From a virus: a DNA stretch of 36,393 bases. The position numbers and the translations under genes were made by a program. Under the pieces are notes generated by a model that worked only from the letters and a program-made list of their open reading frames with translations, was not told the DNA's origin and searched no databases. Numbering within the stretch: the stretch's first letter is position 1; the number at the start of each line of letters is the position of its first letter. Below, piece by piece: positions 23,719-30,408 of this stretch. The stretch covers positions 1 to 36,393 of the IMG/VR virus record IMGVR_UViG_3300047297_000069. One strand, given 5' to 3'.

Positions 23719-24926
23719 CACATGCCCTTTTGCGCTAGGTATGCCTCAATGTCGGATTGGCTCGGTTGCTCATCCTGACCAGCAAGCAAGCCAGCGCCGG
23801 CGACACTGGCCAAAGGGATGCGGCCTTGAAAGTACAGCCTTGCCACCGTCTCTTGCGGGATGCCGAGCAATTGCGCCGTCACGTTGATGCGGTCATTCAT
23901 CAAGCCGACAATGCTGCGAGATTGAGAACGCAGGCCAGTGTCTTGACCCAAGCCAAACCAACCAAGTGCCTGAGCCTCTGCCGGGGCGACATCAAGCTTG
24001 CCTGCCGTCCGCTCGTACAGATCGGCCATTGGGCCATATTCAACCTGAGATTCAACTCCGCCAGCCTTAGCAGTCTGCAAGCTGTCATTGATTGCGCTGT
24101 CCAGATCAATGGCGTTGATGCCGTCAGCCCGGTAAATATCGTATGCTGCTTGATTTTTGAAAAACTGTCTTGGGATCTGGCCCGGATACAACGAATCAAA
24201 AGCCAACAACGCGCCACGGTTAGCGTGCGTGTCGGCTGTGACGCCTTGCAGATTGCCCATTGTATTCTGGGCAAACGAACTGGGTTTTGGGTTCATGGCG
24301 AAGTTGCCGTAAGGCATGGATTCAAGACGCGCAGCCAATCCGGGGTGCGTGCCGGTGATCATGGCATAACCAACGTCATTGGCTGCACCCTCGCCGGCAA
24401 GACCAAGCACCGGCCGATCCAATGGCATACCCTCTGCCGCACGATACTGCAGCATGGTGGTGTTCAGCATGTTAGGCTCGGTCTGCGTGCGTGGTGACGT
24501 GCCACCGAAATAGGAAGCAAACCGCTTCATAAACGGATCTGGAGCGACACCAGCGTTTGACGCGGCTTCGTAGATCGGGCCGGTGTGATAGAAATACTGG
24601 TCTTGCGTTCCAAGACCCGGAACCATGCGACGTGCCAATTCGGTAGACAATTCGTCTTGTGCCTCAATGATCGGACCCATACGGCCGCTCAATGGCATCT
24701 TCGCGCCGCCGGAAAAGTCAGGCTGGTATTGGCGGAACGACTGCTGCGGCACAATGTCGAGCGTGCGCAGGTAGGCATCTGTTGTTTCAGGCATCAACTT
24801 GTCGCCGGTGGGCTGAATGCGTGCCGTGCGAGGCAGCGCCATCTGGTCGGCCTTCTTGCGGATGACAGTGCGGCCGAGATCTTCGCCTTCGCGCAAGATC
24901 AACTTCAGGATGTCCTCTATCGCCAT
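23718..24926 (-). CDS. Hypothetical virion/accessory protein, 402 aa
   Basis: Starting at MAIEDILKLILREGEDLG (ATG 24926, TGATG overlap with the terminase stop). Segments YFYHTGPIYEAASNAGVAPDPFMKRF, GGTSPRTQTEPNMLNT and VTADTHANRGALLAFDSL resemble a domain I recall from phage accessory proteins labelled DUF7178; that match is from memory and loose. The C-terminus has a hydrophobic stretch (IPLASVAGAGLLAG). It is followed by the GNAT-like gene and may be its partner, delivered with DNA. Confidence 0.55.
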   Translation of the reverse strand: MAIEDILKLILREGEDLGRTVIRKKADQMALPRTARIQPTGDKLMPETTDAYLRTLDIVPQQSFRQYQPDFSGGAKMPLSGRMGPIIEAQDELSTELARRMVPGLGTQDQYFYHTGPIYEAASNAGVAPDPFMKRFASYFGGTSPRTQTEPNMLNTTMLQYRAAEGMPLDRPVLGLAGEGAANDVGYAMITGTHPGLAARLESMPYGNFAMNPKPSSFAQNTMGNLQGVTADTHANRGALLAFDSLYPGQIPRQFFKNQAAYDIYRADGINAIDLDSAINDSLQTAKAGGVESQVEYGPMADLYERTAGKLDVAPAEAQALGWFGLGQDTGLRSQSRSIVGLMNDRINVTAQLLGIPQETVARLYFQGRIPLASVAGAGLLAGQDEQPSQSDIEAYLAQKGM

Positions 24927-26332
24927 CAAGCTATCCCCTTCAAGTTCCGCCGTATCGGCTTCGACCAATTACCCGTGGGCGAACCCAAAGATGTCGCGGC
25001 ATCCCCGGCGAAAGTAAGAAACACCGCGTCGGCCTTGTCGGGTGAACGCAACCCGCGCCGCCGCATGTCGTCCTTGCTCTCGGCCTTCATCTTGCCGCTG
25101 CTGCCGAAAGAATACCTGATCGAGGTCAATTCCGCAATGAGTTCGCCATCCGACGGCAGACGACTGCCCCGCGCCTCTAGCCAGCCGCGAAACCGAAAGA
25201 TCAATTCGGTGCGCAGATTGTTATAGGTCGCCCCAAACGCAGGAGCCTCGGAGACGTTCACAGCCCGCACAGGAAGGCCCAATTCACGCAGGCGGTCATG
25301 GACACCAGACCCAAGGCCGATCACGTCCACAAGGATCTCTGACGGCCTGTCCGCCGACATCAAACCATCGTACTGCGCCTTGACCCGACCGACAGTCTGC
25401 ATCAGGTCCAAACCCTTCCACGTCTCCACCTCGGTGATCACCGGGCCGACACGCTTGGCCAATGCCGATCGGTCGCTGCCGAACCGCGCCACGTCCAAAC
25501 CCCACACAGCCTTCGTGGTCGGCGATGCCACAACATCCCGACCCTTGGCAGCCTCGGCCAGATACAGCGGGATGATCGTGTCATCGTCGCCCAACGGGAA
25601 CTCACCCAGCACGCGGATCCGATACGCGTTGCTGTCTTCCCCGTAGCGGGTCTTCATTTCCTCGACGAACTCATCCGACACCCGGCTGCTCTCGACGCAC
25701 GACCAGTGCAAAGTATGCCAATGATCCGACAGCCGGTTGTGCGTCTCGTAGAACGTGCCAGACGAGCGTGTCGGGTTGCCGGCCAAAATCGTTATCGCGC
25801 TGTGGCCCGACATCGAGCCGCTGGCAGCCTCGAAGACCTGTTCCGGCACACCGCTGGCCTCGTCCACCACCAGCATCACGTTATCGCTATGCACCCCGGC
25901 CAACGCTTCGGGCTGCTCGGCCCGCGATGTCCTCGCCGAGATAAACGCTTCCGACGGCGCGGCCACCAATTCGACCCGGTCGGTCTTCACCTCGATCAAC
26001 CCCTGCAACGCCGGCGGCAGTTCGTTAATCCACCGCTTCAATTCCGCAAACAGAGCGTCGTACAACTGCGCACTGGTCGGCGCGGTCACCACCACCTTGC
26101 ACGGATACCGAAACAGCAAGAACCACAGCATCGACCAACTCAAGCTGGTAGACTTACCCGTGCCGTGGCCAGACCGCACCGACACCTTCCGCTCACCACC
26201 GCCGACGGCACGCAGCAAATCATCCTGATAGGCTTCCGGCACGGCACCGAGGATCTCACGCACGAACAACCCCGGACCCTCCGGCGTCATCCCGTAGCGG
26301 GCGATCATCTCCTCGAAAGGATTCTGCGTCAT
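24926..26332 (-). CDS. Terminase large subunit
   Basis: The ATPase has a Walker A at residues 54-61 (SGHGTGKS), Walker B with acidic pair D157-E158 (VMLVVDEAS), and a probable coupling segment (ILAGNPTRSSG). The RNase H-like nuclease has D280 (GLDVARFGSDRS), D336 (ILVDVIGLGSG) and the last acidic pair D432/D435 (SPDKADAVFLTF). It packages DNA through the portal and cuts it. The gene overlaps the upstream small gene by ATGA. The 468 residues are normal for the family. Confidence 0.95.
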   Translation of the reverse strand: MTQNPFEEMIARYGMTPEGPGLFVREILGAVPEAYQDDLLRAVGGGERKVSVRSGHGTGKSTSLSWSMLWFLLFRYPCKVVVTAPTSAQLYDALFAELKRWINELPPALQGLIEVKTDRVELVAAPSEAFISARTSRAEQPEALAGVHSDNVMLVVDEASGVPEQVFEAASGSMSGHSAITILAGNPTRSSGTFYETHNRLSDHWHTLHWSCVESSRVSDEFVEEMKTRYGEDSNAYRIRVLGEFPLGDDDTIIPLYLAEAAKGRDVVASPTTKAVWGLDVARFGSDRSALAKRVGPVITEVETWKGLDLMQTVGRVKAQYDGLMSADRPSEILVDVIGLGSGVHDRLRELGLPVRAVNVSEAPAFGATYNNLRTELIFRFRGWLEARGSRLPSDGELIAELTSIRYSFGSSGKMKAESKDDMRRRGLRSPDKADAVFLTFAGDAATSLGSPTGNWSKPIRRNLKGIA

Positions 26333-26562
26333 TCGTCCTCACCCATGATGGCGGCCAGCTTGGACATCTCAATGATCCACAAGGCGTCCTTGCGCGTCAT
26401 GTCGCCGGACGACGAAACGTACAGCTTGCCGTCGGGCGTATACCCCAACACCAGCACCGTACTCAGCCCACGCTCGCCCGCAGCCTCCAACACGCCGTCA
26501 ACCGTCATATACGGCTCGAACGGGTTGAACATATCCACCACGTTGCCGTCATTCTTCGCCAT
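26329..26562 (-). CDS. Hypothetical small protein between terminase genes, 77 aa
   Basis: Pattern: DMFNPFEPYMTVDGVLEAAGERGLSTVLVLGYTPDGKLYVSSSGD then a helix (DALWIIEMSKLAAIM). I recall similar 70-90-residue proteins in many phages, of unknown function. I chose the ATG at 26562 because GGGGGAG sits at good spacing; the ATG six bases upstream touches it. The gene overlaps both terminase subunits. Confidence 0.7.
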   Translation of the reverse strand: MAKNDGNVVDMFNPFEPYMTVDGVLEAAGERGLSTVLVLGYTPDGKLYVSSSGDMTRKDALWIIEMSKLAAIMGEDE

Positions 26563-27049
26563 CGTCATCTCCCCCTACCACCGTGACAGCCTCGGCCACC
26601 GCAGCCTCTATCGTTATGCCGCCGTCACGCCGCTTCTTCAAAGCATCCAAATGTAACTGGCCTATGTTGATTGTCACGTTCGGCGCGTTCGGATTGTGCC
26701 TGAACCTGTCAGGATTGTTCACCGACGCCATCCACTTGCGAACGTCGATCCGCTCTTTCGCCACCATCACCTGCTCGCGGCTGATCCCGTCAACCAACGC
26801 CATCCCGTCCGCGATCTGCAGCGATTCCTCGGCCAACTGATCCGCATACTCCCGCCGGCCGTCGTCGATCACCGCACGATACTCAGGCTGCGCATTCAAA
26901 TGCCGGCTCAGGTAAGTCCGCGAGCAGCCCAGCTTCACCGACAGGTCGGCAATCGTGCCACCGCCAGCGATATAATCCTGCAACCATTCCGGCCCGCCCA
27001 GATCCTCAATCTCGCCAAGTAAACGCTTCTTCAAAGCACGGCCAGCCAT
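26549..27049 (-). CDS. Terminase small subunit
   Basis: The 166-residue protein has an N-terminal HTH (GGTIADLSVKLGCSRTYLSRHL), then a helical oligomerisation segment with ESLQIADGM and EQVMVAKERIDVRKWMASVNNPDRF, a hallmark of small terminase subunits. The C-terminus is acidic. It should recognise the packaging site and recruit the large subunit. GGGAG precedes the ATG. It is the first gene of the late operon and lies next to an HNH nuclease gene. Confidence 0.85.
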   Translation of the reverse strand: MAGRALKKRLLGEIEDLGGPEWLQDYIAGGGTIADLSVKLGCSRTYLSRHLNAQPEYRAVIDDGRREYADQLAEESLQIADGMALVDGISREQVMVAKERIDVRKWMASVNNPDRFRHNPNAPNVTINIGQLHLDALKKRRDGGITIEAAVAEAVTVVGGDDDGEE

Positions 27050-27075
27050 TGTGTTCTCCCTAGGTTAGCTTGGGT

Positions 27076-27104
27076 TTTATGGGCGTTTTATAATTTTTTT
27101 TCAA
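27076..27104 (-). promoter_or_regulatory. Candidate sigma-70-like promoter for the terminase/late operon
   Basis: Read leftward, TTGAAA (27099-27104) and CATAAA (27076-27081) are spaced by 17 bases and lie in an A/T-rich stretch, unlike the GC-rich surroundings. The expected start of transcription, near 27069, lies about 20 bases before the TerS start. Five of six and four of six bases match the consensus boxes. Confidence 0.5.
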
Positions 27105-27120
27105 GCAGGTTGATGCTAGG

Positions 27121-27795
27121 TCATACATACCGCCAACCGGGCTGGCCGATCTGGCAGTAACGCGACACCGCACGGGGATGCAAACCCAAAACAGCCGCTG
27201 CCAGCGCCGCACTAGGAAAGTTGCCGTTAGGCGTCTGCACAGGCTTGGCACACGGGTGATTGCTGCGATCCCGTAGGTGATCCGCCGACCGCTTTCCCGT
27301 CCGCCCCTTAGCCCGCATGTCGGCCATGTTCTCCATATGCGTGCCGGATCTCAAATGGGCCGGATTGACGCAGGACGGATTGTCGCATGAGTGCATAACC
27401 ACCGCCGTCGCCACATCACCCGTCGCCAACGCGTGGGCCATCCGATGGGCCAACACCGTGTAGCCGCCGAGCGAGATCATGCCGTAGCCAGCCTTATTGC
27501 GCGTGCCGGTCCAAATATGGCAAGCATCCTTGCCACCGCTCGCGTCAACCTTGGCGCGAAACTTTGCGTTTAATTCGCTCGACCAGTTCGGCAGCAGCAA
27601 CATGACCCCAGCACCAGCAGACAACGCATTGCGTGCTGCGGTTGTCACACCCTTCACCTGTGCGCCCACGTTGGCATCATACTGCCGCTGATACTCTTGC
27701 CGCTGCTTGAGCCGACGTTCGCGCATGTAGCAGGCTTGGCACATGCCCCTGACGATGGCGACCTTGTCAGCATGATTTTTGCAGGAAGTGTCCAT
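27121..27795 (-). CDS. HNH endonuclease with NUMOD-like C-terminus, 224 aa
   Basis: Numbered from MDTSCKNHADK (ATG 27795, GGAG spaced six bases): a C...H...C-x-x-C segment at the N-terminus (residues of about 5-22) is a possible zinc knuckle. The HNH_3-type core follows: CHIWTGTRNKAGYG, AHRMAHAL, and HSCDNPSCVNPAHLRSG. The C-terminal 40 residues (NGNFPSAALAAAVLGLHPRAVSRYC) resemble the NUMOD1-like units in the early block. It could be a free-standing homing nuclease or an HNH partner of terminase, as known for some cos phages. The frame is open upstream to a TTG. Confidence 0.88.
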   Translation of the reverse strand: MDTSCKNHADKVAIVRGMCQACYMRERRLKQRQEYQRQYDANVGAQVKGVTTAARNALSAGAGVMLLLPNWSSELNAKFRAKVDASGGKDACHIWTGTRNKAGYGMISLGGYTVLAHRMAHALATGDVATAVVMHSCDNPSCVNPAHLRSGTHMENMADMRAKGRTGKRSADHLRDRSNHPCAKPVQTPNGNFPSAALAAAVLGLHPRAVSRYCQIGQPGWRYV

Positions 27796-28214
27796 GAGGT
27801 TCTCCAATGTTGTGCGCGTTATATAGTATGTGTGCGTTATGTGGACAATGGGTTCCCTGAATGTTAGAATTTTTTTTTATTCGGGTTGGCAGGATGTGTG
27901 AAGGGGAGCAGCAGCAGCCGCCCCGCCTTAACCCCCTATACCGGGGGGGTCACCTCGGTTCGCGTGCCATTCTGACGCCGCTGCCGTCTATATAACGCGT
28001 TCAATCTGCGAATGCCTATTCTGTCCAATGTCCGCCTCAACAATATCAATGACTTAGCCTATCTGCCACATTATGCCCCAATATCGTTAACTGACAGTGA
28101 ACACCAAGCCAGCAAAATGGGGTAACCAGCTACCACCAAGGCCGACCGAAGCCGGCCCCGGCTCGCCTATGCCCACGCGAGGCGACGTGTCCTCTGGGTT
28201 GGTCCAACCCCCGT
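27796..28214. other. Non-coding, structured 0.4-kb region
   Basis: No convincing reading frame is present. It contains a perfect 12-base inverted repeat (CGCGTTATATAG at 27815-27826; CTATATAACGCG at 27988-27999) and a G/C hairpin at 27931-27950 (ACCCCC/GGGGGT). Two further hairpins are a seven-pair stem with a UUCG tetraloop when read leftward (28140-28157) and a 7-bp palindrome at 28196-28210. The last lies just past the stop of the leftward gene at 28215. Candidates for its role are operon boundary, promoter region, packaging (cos/pac) site or a structured RNA. Confidence 0.6.
27820..27848 (-). promoter_or_regulatory. Candidate promoter for the HNH gene
   Basis: Read leftward: TTGTCC (27843-27848), a 17-base spacer, then TATATA (27820-27825). 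The start of the HNH gene lies 25 bases beyond the -10-like box. The -10 box sits inside one arm of the 12-base inverted repeat. The match is partial (four of six in each box), so this is only a candidate. Confidence 0.4.
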
Positions 28215-28439
28215 TCACCTCTTGACCGCCATGTATGCAAACACCCCGTCAACCTTACTCAACCGCTTTGTCACCAGCATCACAGCGTCAGCCCTGCTTG
28301 CCTGTGCGGCATCTTTGCGATGCACGCCACCACAATGCTGACCGACGTGATAGACGAGGCGATCCCCTTTCTCTGCATCATGCAGATTGATCCAAAACAT
28401 GCCCTGCTTTTCCTTCGTGATGTCGATCATCTTGCTCAT
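28215..28439 (-). CDS. Hypothetical protein, 74 aa
   Basis: The sequence AEKGDRLVYHVGQHCGGVHRKDAAQASRADAVMLVTKRLSKVDGVFAYMAVKR is a compact alpha/beta pattern that I recall from short phage proteins of unknown function. It starts in an ATGA overlap with the upstream gene (28439); MIDITK at 28430 is an alternative start. It is the last gene of the replication operon and is followed by a 7-bp palindrome. Confidence 0.65.
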   Translation of the reverse strand: MSKMIDITKEKQGMFWINLHDAEKGDRLVYHVGQHCGGVHRKDAAQASRADAVMLVTKRLSKVDGVFAYMAVKR

Positions 28440-29008
28440 TCGAACACATCTCCCAAGTCGTCATCTATGCTGTCATTCGTCGGCCGCCTGATGGCTGTGA
28501 TCTCAGCACCGGGGAAACTCTCTTTCACCTGTCGCACCAGATCGTTGCGATGGGCTGCTAAAGCTATGGCCACTTCGCGCATGTTGAACATCACCAACCC
28601 CTTGCGCTTGCGGTAAGCTGCCGGCCACTGCCTGCCATCCTCGATGATGCCGTAGGTCACGCCCTCGAACTCGTATTCCCAGATCGTCGGATCCGCTGGC
28701 TGATGGCCCGCTGCGGTGGCTTCCGCGTCCATCATAGCCAAACCACGCACACACACTTCGGCCCAGCCAGCCACCTTGCCAGCGTCCTTTGCATCCTCTG
28801 CGGCATACAGGCCCGCCACGGCTTTACCCCACTTGGCGAGCGTCTCCGGGCCTGTGAGACCCATCAGGCAGCCTATGCCCCACTTCTTGTCCATCTGCTC
28901 CATGGCACGGGTCAGCCCAGCCATCGCCACGTCGCACTTGATGTCATCTTGGCTGGCCTGCGGATGGATGACGCGGTCCGTCTTCTTGCTGTACTTCGGC
29001 GGCCTCAT
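28436..29008 (-). CDS. Hypothetical protein, 190 aa
   Basis: No family recognised. It has a basic N-terminus (MRPPKYSKKTDRVIHPQASQDD), a helical middle (GPETLAKWGKAVAGLYAAEDAKDAGKVAGWAEVCVRGLAMMDAEA) and a beta/helix region with WEYEFEGVTYGIIEDGRQWPAAYRK. The C-terminus is acidic. It is coupled to the methyltransferase gene (ATGA) and to the 74-residue gene, so it probably belongs to the same process. The function is unknown. Confidence 0.7.
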   Translation of the reverse strand: MRPPKYSKKTDRVIHPQASQDDIKCDVAMAGLTRAMEQMDKKWGIGCLMGLTGPETLAKWGKAVAGLYAAEDAKDAGKVAGWAEVCVRGLAMMDAEATAAGHQPADPTIWEYEFEGVTYGIIEDGRQWPAAYRKRKGLVMFNMREVAIALAAHRNDLVRQVKESFPGAEITAIRRPTNDSIDDDLGDVFE

Positions 29009-29604
29009 GTGACGATCAACCCTTGAATCGCATCATCAAACTTTCCTGCTTCGTCGCCAAACGCGGTCCACCCATTGCGGGTTTTACGTGAAAACAGATC
29101 AAGACGCTTTGCATTGGGCATAAGTTTCTCAGCAGCGGCATATGCCTCCTCTGGCTTTTCCGAATGCGCGCGACCAGAACCTGATCCGCCAAGTCCCATA
29201 ATCAGCGACCTAACATTTCGTTGGTTCTTTGGCTTTCCTTTGCGAGCAAGTATGATCGGCTCACCAGAGCAACGGAATCCATAACCAGTGCCAAACGCAA
29301 TCTTGCCTGTCTTGGTTAGCTTGCCCCAATAGCCAAGCGTGGAATACCGAAAGCCCCACGCAGGTAGGCACTCCAAAGCCAGCGGTAGGTTGGCCCCCGT
29401 AGCCCATAGCCACAGCAGGCAGTCGCTTGCTGCAACTTCACCCACAGGCAAAGACTTTATGACGTCCAGCGGCATGGTTTTGTAATGCGCCTGCGGTGAT
29501 TTATTCCCCCCTTTGGTACTGAATGTTGCGAAATGCCACGGCGGGTCTGCCATGATGAAATCCCATCCGCCATCAGTCTCTGGAATGTTGAAGGTGTTTG
29601 TCAT
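29005..29604 (-). CDS. MT-A70 family adenine-N6 methyltransferase
   Basis: The catalytic motif DPPW is at residues 20-23 (FIMADPPWHF). Further MT-A70 features are LLWLWATGANLPLALECLPAWGF, CSGEPIILARKG, and HSEKPEEAYAAAEKLMP followed by LDLFSRKTRNGW. The enzyme would transfer methyl groups to adenine N6, probably on phage DNA to evade host restriction (family knowledge, inferred here). No restriction partner gene is adjacent. It overlaps the deaminase stop (ATGA). Confidence 0.92.
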   Translation of the reverse strand: MTNTFNIPETDGGWDFIMADPPWHFATFSTKGGNKSPQAHYKTMPLDVIKSLPVGEVAASDCLLWLWATGANLPLALECLPAWGFRYSTLGYWGKLTKTGKIAFGTGYGFRCSGEPIILARKGKPKNQRNVRSLIMGLGGSGSGRAHSEKPEEAYAAAEKLMPNAKRLDLFSRKTRNGWTAFGDEAGKFDDAIQGLIVT

Positions 29605-30083
29605 GCTTGCTCATCCTTGGCCTGCACCGGGCCGCGAGCCTGATCCTGATATTTGCCTTGGTACGCTGCGGGCACGGCCAGCTTGCTGAACATGACCTGC
29701 GCGATGCCTGACCCTGCCTTGATGTGCAGCGGCTTTAGCCCGTGGTGAACCAGTTCGAGCGTGAGGTATCCCCTCCAACCCGGTTCGATCACCGTATTGA
29801 ACACGGCCAGCCCGCGCCTTGCCCACGTCGACTTGTCGTGGACCACGCCGACCAGATCGAACGGCATGTTGAATTCTTCTACCGCCGACGCCAGTGTGAA
29901 GCGGCCTTGCTTCCACTCGCCATCGACGCAGACGCCATGCTCACCAAAAAAAACATCTTGCTCAATTCGTATATCATAGCCCGCGAGTGATAGCCCGTGG
30001 CTGACCCCGTTAAATATATGCTTGCTCGTCAGCATATCTTTAATCGGCGCTGCCTTAATAAGTTCCTGCCCGTTGATGATCAT
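29601..30083 (-). CDS. dCTP deaminase/dUTPase family protein
   Basis: I chose the ATG at 30083 (MIINGQELIKAAP), preceded by GGGAG; upstream frame extension runs into repeat-rich DNA. The 160-residue protein has LSLAGYDIRIEQDV, the catalytic Glu region AVEEFNMP (aligned to TLESVTLP of E. coli Dcd; E69), KSTWARRGLAV at 84-94, and EPGWRGYLTLEL at 100-111, all conserved in the trimeric Dcd/dUTPase family. It would make dUMP, or dUTP, for thymidylate synthesis with ThyX. Whether it is a mono- or bifunctional deaminase, or a dUTPase, cannot be told. Confidence 0.85.
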   Translation of the reverse strand: MIINGQELIKAAPIKDMLTSKHIFNGVSHGLSLAGYDIRIEQDVFFGEHGVCVDGEWKQGRFTLASAVEEFNMPFDLVGVVHDKSTWARRGLAVFNTVIEPGWRGYLTLELVHHGLKPLHIKAGSGIAQVMFSKLAVPAAYQGKYQDQARGPVQAKDEQA

Positions 30084-30121
30084 ATTCCGCTCCCGTTTAG
30101 TTTGTTGCGATGAGTTTGATT

Positions 30122-30167
30122 CGTGCCGTCGATCCGGTCGGTCGCTCTGACCCGTGCCGTCGATCCG
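30122..30167. repeat. 15-base direct repeat
   Basis: CGTGCCGTCGATCCG occurs at 30122-30136 and again at 30153-30167, a spacing of 31 bases, about three helical turns. It lies close to the start of the deaminase gene. Confidence 0.8.
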
Positions 30168-30236
30168 CCCTGCTTGGTGTTGACCGTCGTCCGAGATCGT
30201 CTCCATTGGCCGGCGTTATCCTGCTGCTGTTCGCTA

Positions 30237-30338
30237 GGATTTCCCCTATTGCAAACTACCGGCTCGCTGACAGTCCGCCACAGGCGAGCGGCAGTGGCGG
30301 ACTCGTCCGCCGCAGGTAGTTTACTATAGGGGAAATCC
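30237..30338. repeat. 24-base near-perfect inverted repeat with inner hairpin
   Basis: The arms 30237-30260 and 30315-30338 are complementary at 21 of 24 positions; the three mismatches are central. Nested inside is a 10-base perfect inverted repeat (AGTCCGCCAC at 30272-30281; GTGGCGGACT at 30294-30303). The DNA could form a cruciform, and any RNA across it a long hairpin. Confidence 0.9.
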
Positions 30339-30406
30339 AGCAGCGGAAGATTTGTTTTTACCTGTTTTCCGCCACTGGTCCGCCACTGGAAAAACCCACT
30401 GGCGGA
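30274..30406. repeat. Iteron-like repeats of TCCGCCACTGG
   Basis: Two exact tandem copies lie at 30368-30378 and 30379-30389. Near copies are at 30274-30284 (10 of 11) and 30306-30316 (9 of 11). Inverted near copies are at 30291-30301 (10 of 11) and 30396-30406 (10 of 11). Such arrays often bind a replication initiator; here they lie immediately after the primase-helicase gene. Confidence 0.7.
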
Positions 30407-30408
30407 CG

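Larger units (their letters stand above)
30084..30408. other. Repeat-rich intergenic region, origin candidate
   Basis: This 325-base region between the primase-helicase stop and the deaminase start contains iteron-like repeats, a 24-base inverted repeat and a 15-base direct repeat (listed separately). A leftward frame (30080-30412) stays open across it from a TTG, but its product is low-complexity and has no recognisable domain, so I treat it as non-coding. Confidence 0.6.

Noticed and set aside
23757-24497. Rightward frame of 246 codons
   Set aside because: Antisense to a long leftward gene with start/stop coupling on both sides; no motif is present.
27931-27950. G/C hairpin as a rho-independent terminator
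   Set aside because: No T-run follows on either strand, so only structure, not termination, can be claimed.
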